Source of the DNA: Lautropia dentalis | GTDB taxonomy: Bacteria > Pseudomonadota > Gammaproteobacteria > Burkholderiales > Burkholderiaceae_E | NCBI RefSeq assembly: GCF_003892345.1 | Contig: NZ_RRUE01000001.1 | Coordinates: 1,876,078 to 1,940,077 of the forward strand | Length of the DNA stretch: 64,000 nucleotides | Direction: 5' to 3' | Shown: positions 35,054-42,740 of the stretch, in pieces | Position numbering within the stretch: the stretch's first letter is position 1 | Layout: every line of letters starts with the position of its first letter | The notes under the pieces: generated by a model | What the model saw: only the letters and a program-made list of their open reading frames with translations | Database searches by the model: none | What the model was told of the DNA's origin: nothing | Position numbers and translations under genes: made by a program

Positions 35054-36829
35054 ATGGGTATCGAGGATGAAGTGCGGGCCGGGCGCGATGCAGGTGAAGG
35101 GCGCCGTGGCCGTGAGGGATACGAGGGGCGCAGCGCCGCGGAGGCCTGGCAGGCAGGTGGCTATCATGATGATGCGCTGGTGCCCGAGGCCGAGGTGGAA
35201 GACCGACGCTATCGCTGGCTGCCGTCGCTGGTCTGGCTGCTGCCGCTGCTGGCGGCACTGGTCGGGGCCATTCTGACCTACCGCGAGATGACCCAGCACG
35301 GGCCGACGATCACCGTGACCTTCAAGACGGCCGAGGGGCTGGAGGCGGGCAAGACCAAGCTGCGTTACAAGGATGTGGAAATCGGCCAGGTCAGGCGCAT
35401 CCAGCTGGCCGAGGACCGTTCGCATGTGGAGGTCGACATCGAGCTGGGCAAGGGAGCTACGAGTTTCCAGGCGAAGGATTCGCGCTACTGGGTGGTGCGG
35501 CCACGGGCCGACGTGTCCGGTGTGTCCGGGCTGGGCACGCTGCTGTCCGGGGCCTATATCGGGGTGGATGCCGGCCGCTCGAAGGAGATGGTGTCGACGT
35601 TCACCGGGCTGGAAAACCCGCCCCCGCTCAAGTATGACGAGGCGGGCAGCCAGTACCGGCTGCGCGCGAAGGATCTGGGCTCGCTGGACATCGGTTCGCC
35701 GGTGCTGTACAGGCGGATGGTGGTGGGCCGGGTGACTGGCTATTCGCTGGACGATTCGGGTGAATACGTGCTGGTCGACATCTTCGTCAACAGTCCGTAT
35801 GACCGTTTCGTCGGGCAGAACTCGCGCTTCTGGGAGGCCAGCGGCATCGATGCGCAGTTCGATGCCAACGGGGTGGCCATCAAGACGCAGTCGCTGATGA
35901 CGGTGGTGGCGGGCGGCGTGGCCTTTGCCTCGCCCATCGAGGGCAAGGGCAAGGTGGCCGATGTCCATACGCCGTTTGCGCTCAGCCTGGACGAGGCCAC
36001 GGCCATGAAGCGTGCCGATGGCAAGTCCAGTTTCATCGTGCTGAACTTCGACCAGTCACTGCGGGGGCTGTCGCGCGGGGCCCTGGTGGATTTCCGCGGG
36101 GTGGAACTGGGGCAGGTCCGATCCATCGACATGGTGGTCGACGAGAAGACCGGCGAGGTGAAGATGCCGGTGCTGATCGAGGTCTATCCGGAGCGTCTGC
36201 ACTGGCGCAGTGCGAACGGTGACCAGGCATCGCCTTTCTCGGGTCGTTCCGACAGCCAGCTGCGCCAGGAGGCGCTGGAGCGGCTGCGCAAGATGGTCGA
36301 TCGCGGCATGCGGGCGCAGCTGCGGACCGGCAACCTGCTCTCGGGCCAGCTCTATGTGGCGCTGGACTTCTTCCCGCAGGCCAAACCGGCTGATCTGAAG
36401 GTGGTGGGCAACGACATGGTGGAGCTGCCGACGGTGGGCAATTCGCTGGATGAATTCCAGGCCCAGATCGCCCAGATCCTGGCCAAGATCAACAAGGTGC
36501 CCTTCGACCAGATCGGCCGCGAGTTGCATCAGACGCTGGCCGGCATGCGCCGGACGGTGAACGAGGCCGAGGGCACGATGAAGCGGGTCAACCGTGATCT
36601 GACGCCGGAGCTGCTCTCCACCGTGCAGAGCCTGAAGAAAACGCTCGATTCCGCCGACCGCACGCTGGCCCATGCCAACCGCACGCTGGCGTCCGATGCG
36701 CCGCTGCAGGAGGACATGCAGCAGACGCTGCAGTCGGTGGCGCGGGCGGCCGATTCGCTCAAGCGGCTGACGGATTATCTGGAGCGCCATCCGGAGAGCC
36801 TGATCCGGGGCAAAACCGGCAAACAATGA
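35054..36829 (+). CDS. pqiB: PqiB, MCE (MlaD) domain intermembrane transport protein
   Basis: A 591-residue protein anchored in the inner membrane by one segment (WLPSLVWLLPLLAALVGAIL, near 55-74), with its bulk in the periplasm. Three MCE domains follow, near 85-180 (ITVTFKTAEGLEAGKTKLRY), 200-295 (LDIGSPVLYRRMVVGRVTGY) and 325-390 (LSRGALVDFRGVELGQV). A long C-terminal helical part (NRDLTPELLSTVQSLKKTLD) corresponds to the needle. In E. coli, PqiB hexamers form a tunnel for lipid transfer to the outer membrane. The N-terminal 45 residues are polar and variable. Confidence 0.93.
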   Translation: MGIEDEVRAGRDAGEGRRGREGYEGRSAAEAWQAGGYHDDALVPEAEVEDRRYRWLPSLVWLLPLLAALVGAILTYREMTQHGPTITVTFKTAEGLEAGKTKLRYKDVEIGQVRRIQLAEDRSHVEVDIELGKGATSFQAKDSRYWVVRPRADVSGVSGLGTLLSGAYIGVDAGRSKEMVSTFTGLENPPPLKYDEAGSQYRLRAKDLGSLDIGSPVLYRRMVVGRVTGYSLDDSGEYVLVDIFVNSPYDRFVGQNSRFWEASGIDAQFDANGVAIKTQSLMTVVAGGVAFASPIEGKGKVADVHTPFALSLDEATAMKRADGKSSFIVLNFDQSLRGLSRGALVDFRGVELGQVRSIDMVVDEKTGEVKMPVLIEVYPERLHWRSANGDQASPFSGRSDSQLRQEALERLRKMVDRGMRAQLRTGNLLSGQLYVALDFFPQAKPADLKVVGNDMVELPTVGNSLDEFQAQIAQILAKINKVPFDQIGRELHQTLAGMRRTVNEAEGTMKRVNRDLTPELLSTVQSLKKTLDSADRTLAHANRTLASDAPLQEDMQQTLQSVARAADSLKRLTDYLERHPESLIRGKTGKQ

Positions 36830-36845
36830 AGATTTTCAGGGGTGT

Positions 36846-37580
36846 ATGGTGAAAATGCGTTCCGTGATGTGGGTGGCGGCCTCGGTCGCGATGTTCGGGC
36901 TGGCCGGTTGTGCCAGCGCCCCGGTGTCGTATCACACGCTGCAGGGGGGCAATGAGGCGGGCAGCGGTACGTCGGCCCAGCCGGATCTGCGCTACCAGAT
37001 TGCGGCGGTGAATGTGCCGGAGCGGCTGAACCGGCCGGATCTGGTGCTGTCGGGCAGTCCCGGGAAGGCGGGCAAACCGGGAGGCGCTGACGCAGGGGGC
37101 GGTCAGGTGCGGGCAGATACGTCGGTGACGGTGCTCGAGAATGAACGCTGGGATGCGTCGCTCACCGATGCCCTGCGGGATGCACTGGCCGCGCGGCTGG
37201 CCGAGGCGGCGGCACGGCCGGTGACGCCGGCTAGCGCCCGTGAACCGGCCCAGTTGCGGCTGACGGCGCAGGTATACCGCTTCGATGCCAGCCAGCGGGG
37301 TGATGTGGATGTGCTGGTGGACTGGCGGCTGAGGCGCCTGGATATCGGGGATGAGGACGATGCCTCTCCGGACGCGCCCGATGGCCGGGTGCTGGCGTGC
37401 CGTTACCAGGGCCGTGCCACGGTGCCGGCGGGCAACGTGACGGCGGTGGTGGGCGCCCTGCAGCAGCAGGTGGTGCATCTGGCCGATGACATCGTGGCGG
37501 CCACCCGCCCCTGGCTGCGCGGCAGCGCCCAGTCCTGTGCCCAGGGGGGGCAGGCAGTCCAGACGGGGCCGCGCGGATGA
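36846..37580 (+). CDS. pqiC: PqiC-like outer-membrane lipoprotein
   Basis: A 244-residue lipoprotein: signal peptide MRSVMWVAASVAMFGLAGC with a classic lipobox LAGC (Cys near residue 22). The mature part has the ABC-transport-auxiliary fold seen in PqiC (APVSYHTLQ, RYQIAAVNVPERLNRPDLVL, ENERWDASLTDALRDALAAR). PqiC anchors the PqiB needle at the outer membrane. It starts 16 bases after pqiB and ends the pqi set. Confidence 0.88.
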   Translation: MVKMRSVMWVAASVAMFGLAGCASAPVSYHTLQGGNEAGSGTSAQPDLRYQIAAVNVPERLNRPDLVLSGSPGKAGKPGGADAGGGQVRADTSVTVLENERWDASLTDALRDALAARLAEAAARPVTPASAREPAQLRLTAQVYRFDASQRGDVDVLVDWRLRRLDIGDEDDASPDAPDGRVLACRYQGRATVPAGNVTAVVGALQQQVVHLADDIVAATRPWLRGSAQSCAQGGQAVQTGPRG

Positions 37581-37725
37581 CGCCGGAGGCCGTTCCCCCT
37601 TCTCCGGTGGTTCCGGAAATCGGGGCGCAGGATGGGGGGGTACCATCCGGTGCCGGCAGACCGGATTCTGCCCTGGCGGCTCCTGCTCCGGCAGTCTCTG
37701 CTCGGGCGGTGATCCCCGTTCCGGC

Positions 37726-37730
37726 GGAGG
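37726..37730 (+). promoter_or_regulatory. Ribosome binding site deciding the tadA start
   Basis: GGAGG is eight bases before ATG 37739. It favours this start over the in-frame ATG at 37577 that overlaps the pqiC stop. Confidence 0.7.
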
Positions 37731-37738
37731 TCTCTGCT

Positions 37739-38362
37739 ATGGTGCCCCCTGCTCAGGTGGAAGCGCCTGCATTCGACACTCGGGATCACGCCATGATGCG
37801 TCTGGCCATGGACCAGGCGCTCAATGCCTCGCTGCACGGCGAGGTGCCGGTGGGCGCCGTTCTGGTGAAGGATGGCCGGGTGATTGCCACCGGATACAAC
37901 CATCCGGTGGGCAGCCATGATCCATCGGCCCATGCCGAGATGCGGGCGCTGCGGATGGCGGCCGAACAGCTGGGCAATTACCGGGTGGGTGCCTCGACGC
38001 TTTATGTGACGCTGGAGCCCTGCATGATGTGTCTGGGCGCCATCCTGCACGCGCGGGTGACGCGGGTGGTGTTCGGGGCGCACGATCCCAAGACCGGCGT
38101 GTGTGGCAGTGTGCTGAACCTGCCGGCCCATGGGCAGCTCAATCACCAGACTCAGGTGGAGGGGGGGCTGCTGGCGGAGGAATGTGGCCGGCTGCTGCAG
38201 GATTTCTTTGCCCAGCGTCGTGCCCAGAGGCGGGCTGCACGCGATGCGCTGCGGGCGCAGCAGGACGAGCTGGTGCGGTGGGCGGCCACGCTGCCTGTGG
38301 AGGCTGCGCTGGGGGAATTGCGGCTGGAAGGGGCTGATCCGGATGCCGAGGCATCTGCGTGA
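37739..38362 (+). CDS. tadA: tRNA adenosine(34) deaminase
   Basis: Converts A34 to inosine in tRNA-Arg(ACG), letting one tRNA read several Arg codons. The zinc cytidine-deaminase-like signature is complete: SAHAEMRAL gives the zinc His and proton-shuttle Glu, and LEPCMMCLGAI supplies the two zinc cysteines. The domain begins at DTRDHAMMRLAMDQALNASL; GEVPVGAVLVKDG follows. With the start at 37739 it has 207 residues. The alternative start at 37577 would overlap pqiC by four bases and add 54 low-complexity residues. A helical C-terminal extension (RRAQRRAARDALRAQQDEL) follows the core. Confidence 0.9.
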   Translation: MVPPAQVEAPAFDTRDHAMMRLAMDQALNASLHGEVPVGAVLVKDGRVIATGYNHPVGSHDPSAHAEMRALRMAAEQLGNYRVGASTLYVTLEPCMMCLGAILHARVTRVVFGAHDPKTGVCGSVLNLPAHGQLNHQTQVEGGLLAEECGRLLQDFFAQRRAQRRAARDALRAQQDELVRWAATLPVEAALGELRLEGADPDAEASA

Positions 38363-38688
38363 GCAGCGTGGCGGGCCGGATGTGCAGGTATCTGCGTCAA
38401 CGGTAGAGAGGCTCCCCTTGGAGGAGCGGCCCAGCCTGTGGATGCCCTGGCGCAACGACGATTCTGCGGGATATCCAACCCACGACAATTCCGTAAACGC
38501 CGGATTGCAAAGGCCCGGAGCGCGCAAAACAGTGCAAAAATAGTTCCTTTCCAGAACCGGCGGAAGTGGGCGGCCGGTGTGCCCGGCGGACCGTGTCCGG
38601 CGCCGGAAATGCCCGTCCGGCTCCGGCTTGCCCGGACCGGGGGGCTGGCCGTGTTCTGCCCCGAATACCGACACTGAGAGGCTTTTGT
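38363..38688. other. Intergenic region upstream of sstT
   Basis: No gene is evident. The sequence becomes less GC-rich around 38465-38560 and may carry the sstT promoter, but no convincing hexamer pair is present. Confidence 0.5.
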
Positions 38689-39978
38689 ATGGCAGGAGAG
38701 GGAATCATCGGGTCGTGGTGACGGCTCAATCTGGTCGGCCGGATTGCCATCGGGCTGGTGGCCGCGGTCTGCGTGGCGTTGCTGACGCGCTGGCTGGGTG
38801 GGGGCACCGAGGGCTGGGAGGCCGCGGTGGCCCGTACCGGACACGTTCCGGAGGGCTGGCCGGCCTGGGTTCTTTCGACGGGTGAGCTGCTGGGCGACCT
38901 GTTCGTGGGCGCCCTGAAGGCGGTGGCACCGGTGCTGGTGTTCGCGCTGGTGATGGCGGCCATTGCGCAGCATCAGCGGGGTACGGAAACCAACATCCGG
39001 CCGGTCCTCGTCCTGTATCTGCTGGGCACGTTCGCGGCTGCCCTGGTGGCGGTGACGCTGAGTTTTCTGTTTCCCTCGGAGCTGGTGCTCAAGGGGGTAC
39101 AGAAAGCCAATGAGGTGGCGCCCGGTGGCATCACGGCCGTGCTGAGGGACCTGCTGATGAAGCTGGTGAGCAATCCGGTCCAGGCGCTGGCCAACGCGAA
39201 TTACATCGGCATTCTGGCCTGGGGCCTGGTGCTCGGGCTGGCGTTCCGCCATGCCAGCGACCAGATGCGTACCCTGCTCAACGAGGTGGCCGAGGCGGTG
39301 TCGAAGGTGGTCCGTTTCGTGATCAGCTTTGCGCCGGCCGGCATTTTCGGTTTGCTGCTGGTCACGCTGCTGTCACCGGACGGGTTCAGCCAGTTGCAGG
39401 GCTATCTGCATCTGCTGGGGGTGCTGCTGGGGGCCATGCTGCTGGTGGCGCTGGTGGTCAACCCGCTGATCGTCTGGACGCGGATCCGCCGCAATCCCTA
39501 TCCGCTGGTGATCACCTGCCTGCTGGAAAGCGGTGTACCGGCCTTCTTCACGCGCAGCTCGGCCGCCAACATTCCGGTGAACATGGCCCTGGCCAAGAAG
39601 CTGGGTCTGCACGAGGACACCTATTCGATCTCGATTCCGCTGGGGGCCACCATCAACATGGCGGGCGCAGCCATCACCATCACGGTGCTGACGCTGGCGG
39701 CGGTGAACACGCTGGGGCTGCAGGTGGATTTTGCCACCGCCGTGCTGCTGAGCGTGGTGGCCACGCTGGGGGCCTGTGGGGCCTCCGGGGTGGCCGGCGG
39801 GTCGCTGCTGCTGATTCCGATGGCCTGCGCGCTGTTCTCCATCGACAACGACATCGCCATGCAGGTGGCCGGTGTGGGCTTCATCATCAGCGTGGTGCAG
39901 GATTCGGCCGAGACGGCGCTCAATTCATCCACCGACGTGCTGTTCACGGCTGCGGTGGATCAGGCGCAGAAGCGCTGA
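38689..39978 (+). pseudogene. sstT: Serine/threonine:Na+ symporter SstT with in-frame TGA at codon 11
   Basis: The frame encodes a full-length SstT, the sodium-coupled serine/threonine importer, in the DAACS family. Signatures include [78 protein letters not shown] and [22 protein letters not shown] 38689 has GAGAGG seven bases upstream and reads MAGEGIIGSW, then TGA (38719-38721), then [12 protein letters not shown], which joins smoothly into transmembrane segment 1. Everything after the stop is intact. Either a recent nonsense mutation (for example TGG to TGA), a sequencing error, or restart at a later codon (GTG 38758 or a non-standard codon) explains this. Restart at 38758 would cut into segment 1. 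Confidence 0.85.
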
Positions 39979-39986
39979 GTAAATAT

Positions 39987-40009
39987 GGGGCCGGCAGGCT
40001 GCCGGCCCC
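39987..40009 (+). terminator. GC-rich hairpin after sstT
   Basis: GGGGCCGGC (39987-39995) pairs with GCCGGCCCC (40001-40009) across a five-base loop, nine bases after the sstT stop. It lacks a T-run, so it may be an RNA-stability element rather than a true terminator. Confidence 0.45.
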
Positions 40010-40221
40010 AGCCCCTGTCCGGTGTGACCGGCGCTGGACTGGACATGTCTGCTGCAGCCCGTTGGTGTCAGCATGCAGGCAGTTTCCGGTCCGGGTCATC
40101 CGCAACACACGGCACAGGGCGCAAGAAGGTGGAACGTGCTCCAGATCGCAGCACGCCAGACCGGTGAAGCGGATATCCGGTGGGGCGGATGTTCCGGCTG
40201 AAGGAAAATCTTCGCGGCTTC

Positions 40222-40276
40222 CAGACAGCAAAAAGGCGATGCCCAGGATTGGGGGGCATCGCCTTTTTGCTGTCTG
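40222..40276. terminator. Very strong bidirectional terminator
   Basis: A perfect 23-base stem (40222-40244 with 40254-40276) closes a nine-base loop. AAAAAGGCGATGCCC on the left arm and GGGCATCGCCTTTTT on the right give A/T-runs suitable for both strands. It can end sstT and the opposing isomerase gene. Confidence 0.9.
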
Positions 40277-40356
40277 CGCCGTGGCGGGCCGCATTCGCGA
40301 TTGCGGGAGGCGGCCATCATGGCGCAGTCCGGGAGCGGATCACGCCTGCGAGAGGA

Positions 40357-41172
40357 TCACTCCTCGATCTTGGCCTTGGATTTCAGGCTTTCCTGCAGGG
40401 CCTGGATCTTCTGGCGCTCCAGCTGCTGTTTCAGCTGGGGCTTGACCTGGTCGAACGGGGGCGGTTCGGCGGCACGCACGTCGTCGAGCTGGATGATGTG
40501 ATAGCCGAACTGGGTCTTGACCGGGATGACGGTGTATTCACCTTTCTTCAGGTGCGTCATGGCCTCGGAGAATTCCTTCACGAAGGTGTCGGGCGTGTTC
40601 CAGCCCAGGTCACCCCCGTTGGCGCCCGATCCCGGATCTTTCGAGAGTTTGGCCAGCGACTCGAAGCCTTCGCCTTTCTTCAGTTTGGCGATGATGTCCT
40701 TGGCCTCGGCCTCGGAGCCGACCAGGATGTGGCGGGCCTTGTATTCCTGGGCGCCGCTGGCGGCGGAGTCCTTGGCCAGCTTTTCATACTCGGCCTTCAC
40801 CTCGGCGTCGGTGACGGGCGATTTCTTGAGTTCGTTGGCGATCAGGGCACGGATCAGCACGTCCTGACGCAGCTGCTGCAGCTGCTGCTGCACGTCGGCC
40901 GATTTTTCCAGACCGCGCTTGTCGGCTTCCTGCACGAACAGTTCGCGGGTGATCAGCTCGTCGCGGATCATCTTGCGGGTTTCGGGGGTGTCGGGACGAC
41001 CCTGCTGGGCGAGGATCTTGACGAATTCGTCCACGCGCGAGGCCGGGATGGCCTTGCCGTTGACCACGGCTGCATTGTCGCCGGCGGCCATGGCCGGTGC
41101 GCCCATCAGCAGGGTGGCCGAAAGAACGGCGGCGGCACCGAGGGTGCGTGTGAAGCGAAGAGATTGGGTCAT
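40357..41172 (-). CDS. Periplasmic peptidyl-prolyl cis-trans isomerase (parvulin/PpiC type)
   Basis: A 271-residue exported foldase. The signal peptide (LRFTRTLGAAAVLSATLLMG, then APAMAAGD) is followed by a SurA-like helical N-domain (AAVVNGKAIPASRVDEFVKI, DELITRELFVQEADKRGLEK) and a parvulin domain near 145-240 (YKARHILVGSEAEAKDIIAK, GSGANGGDLGWNTPDTFVKE, VIPVKTQFGYHIIQLDDVR). The C-terminal helix is charged (QLKQQLERQKIQALQESLKS). Such proteins help outer-membrane proteins fold. It follows bolA and yciB in the same orientation. Confidence 0.93.
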   Translation of the reverse strand: MTQSLRFTRTLGAAAVLSATLLMGAPAMAAGDNAAVVNGKAIPASRVDEFVKILAQQGRPDTPETRKMIRDELITRELFVQEADKRGLEKSADVQQQLQQLRQDVLIRALIANELKKSPVTDAEVKAEYEKLAKDSAASGAQEYKARHILVGSEAEAKDIIAKLKKGEGFESLAKLSKDPGSGANGGDLGWNTPDTFVKEFSEAMTHLKKGEYTVIPVKTQFGYHIIQLDDVRAAEPPPFDQVKPQLKQQLERQKIQALQESLKSKAKIEE

Positions 41173-41325
41173 GGTGCTTCCAGAAAGTCGGGTTGGTAAA
41201 ACGAACTGCCCTGGACAGCGGATGGCGTCGAGCAGGTGAAGTTCCTTTCAACGAATGCGCTGCCGATGCGTTGACAGTTTTCGTGCCTGGCCGTGCAACG
41301 GCCTGTATGGGGGTGTTGCAGAGGG

Positions 41326-41592
41326 TCAGTGGCTGGGTGTTTCGGCCCGGATGCTCAGTGCGTGGACCCGGTGTGGCATCCAGTCGGCGACGGCATCATA
41401 CACCAGCCGGTGCCGGCGCACGGTGCTCAGGCCGGCAAAGACGGGCGAGACCAGTGTCACGGCGTAATGGCCGGCACCGCCTGCAGCGCCTGCGTGACCG
41501 ATGTGATGATGGCTGTCGTCATGCACGGTAATGTGGGCGTCGGGAAAATGTTGTTTCAGACGTTGCAGCAGGGCGTCGGCAGTGGGTTTCAT
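41326..41592 (-). CDS. bolA: BolA family protein
   Basis: An 88-residue protein of the BolA/IbaG family, small alpha-beta proteins that pair with monothiol glutaredoxins and take part in iron-sulfur and stress biology. The N-terminal helix LLQRLKQHFPDAHITVHDDS and the class II KH-like core (HYAVTLVSPVFAGLSTVRRH, LVYDAVADWMPHRVHALSIR) are clear, and a cluster of histidines (HHHIGH) is typical. It lies 212 bases after yciB and 153 before the isomerase gene. Confidence 0.92.
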   Translation of the reverse strand: MKPTADALLQRLKQHFPDAHITVHDDSHHHIGHAGAAGGAGHYAVTLVSPVFAGLSTVRRHRLVYDAVADWMPHRVHALSIRAETPSH

Positions 41593-41804
41593 CGGAAGGA
41601 GCTGGGGAAGGCTGGTTCGGGGCGGCGTGCGCGGGTCTGGGATCGGGTTTTGGGCAGCCCCCGGAACGGGTATTTGTGGGCAGGTGCCGGGTGAGTTTTC
41701 GGAGGGACAGGGGAGACGGGCTGAGCAAGGTCAGGAATCCCGGGAGCGCGGAGGCGATGAGTCCATGCACGCTCCGGTTGTGGGGTGACCGTGGACGGCC
41801 GGCG

Positions 41805-42398
41805 TCAGGCTTTCGGCGTGTCGTGTTCGTCGGGTGATGGGGTGGCCTCGGTGACCGCTGCCGGGGATGGGTCCTGCAGGTGGGCGCTCAGGTAGAAGCC
41901 CTGGGCGATGATGAAGACGAAAGTGGCGCCGGTGGTGCCGAACAGCTTGAAGTTGACCCAGGTGTCGGTGGCGAACTGCCAGGCCACCCACAGGTTGACC
42001 ACGCCCATGATGGCGAAGAAGGCGCACCAGAGCAGGTTCAGCCGCTTCCAGATGGTCTCGGGCAGCTGCATCTGCTGGCCCATCAGCTGTTTGAGCGGCA
42101 GTTTGCCCAGCAGGCTGGCCACGCCCAGCGCGACGGCAAACGACCAGTACAGGATGGTGGGTTTCCACTTGATGAAGGATTCGTCGTGCAGCAGCAGCGT
42201 CATGCCCCCGAAGACGACGATGATGGCCAGGCCGACCCACTGCATGGCATCGACCGGGCGTTTTTTTACGAGCAGCCAGCCGATCTGCAGCACGCTGGCC
42301 GCAATGGCCACCGCCGTGGCGATGTAGATGTCCGCCAGCTTGAAGGCGGCGAAGAAGAGGATGACCGGCAGCAGGTCGAACAGCCATTTGTTTTTCAT
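41805..42398 (-). CDS. yciB: Inner membrane septation protein YciB/IspZ
   Basis: A 197-residue integral membrane protein with about five hydrophobic segments. The start MKNKWLFDLLPVILFFAAFK and the segments FGGMTLLLHDESFIKWKPTI, LPETIWKRLNLLWCAFFAIM and LWVAWQFATDTWVNFKLFGT are diagnostic of the YciB (intracellular septation A) family, linked to cell division and envelope synthesis. The C-terminus is a short polar tail. In related bacteria msrB often lies between yciB and bolA; here the 212-base gap holds no gene. Confidence 0.94.
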   Translation of the reverse strand: MKNKWLFDLLPVILFFAAFKLADIYIATAVAIAASVLQIGWLLVKKRPVDAMQWVGLAIIVVFGGMTLLLHDESFIKWKPTILYWSFAVALGVASLLGKLPLKQLMGQQMQLPETIWKRLNLLWCAFFAIMGVVNLWVAWQFATDTWVNFKLFGTTGATFVFIIAQGFYLSAHLQDPSPAAVTEATPSPDEHDTPKA

Positions 42399-42740
42399 GG
42401 GGGTGATGATAACGGGGGATTGGCGGCAGGCGAGTTGCGTCCCGTGCCGGAAACGGGAATGAATGGGTGCCTGGGTGTGGATGGCCGATCTCCGGCAGGC
42501 AGGTGGCGACGGGTGGTGGTGTTTCAGGTGCAGGCCGGGGCCGAAGGATGGACAGGGGGCGACAATGGCAGCAGCGGGGCGGAGGGCAGAACGGGCAACG
42601 GGGCAACGGGGCGAAGGAGCAGAGGGCAGAGGGCGACTCTGTGGGGCGGCGACCCAAAAGGAGTGTTAAATCAAGCGACAACGTAAGCGTTTATGTGTAG
42701 ATGCAACAGTTGTTGTCTGTTTCGGCGTTAGACTGCGCCA
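42399..42740. other. Divergent intergenic region, yciB / acyl-CoA dehydrogenase
   Basis: No gene is visible. The part at 42520-42655 is purine- and G-rich with short repeats (GGGCAACGGGGCAACGGGG near 42593-42611). The last ~80 bases are AT-rich and should hold the promoter of the dehydrogenase gene. A small palindrome CAAC-A-GTTG lies at 42704-42712, and GACAAC (42677-42682) is mirrored by GTTGTC (42712-42717). These could be operator half-sites, but no regulator is assigned. Confidence 0.4.

Larger units (their letters stand above)
39979..40356. other. Convergent intergenic region with terminators
   Basis: This gap lies between the ends of sstT and the isomerase gene. It contains two hairpins listed separately and no gene that I can support. 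Confidence 0.65.

Noticed and set aside
37577-37738. An N-terminal 54-residue extension of TadA starting at 37577
   Set aside because: The ATGA overlap with pqiC is attractive, but the extension is low-complexity and ATG 37739 has a GGAGG site at ideal distance. It remains possible.
38719-38721. The sstT TGA as a selenocysteine codon
   Set aside because: I see no selenocysteine-insertion hairpin just downstream, and SstT has no known redox residue there.
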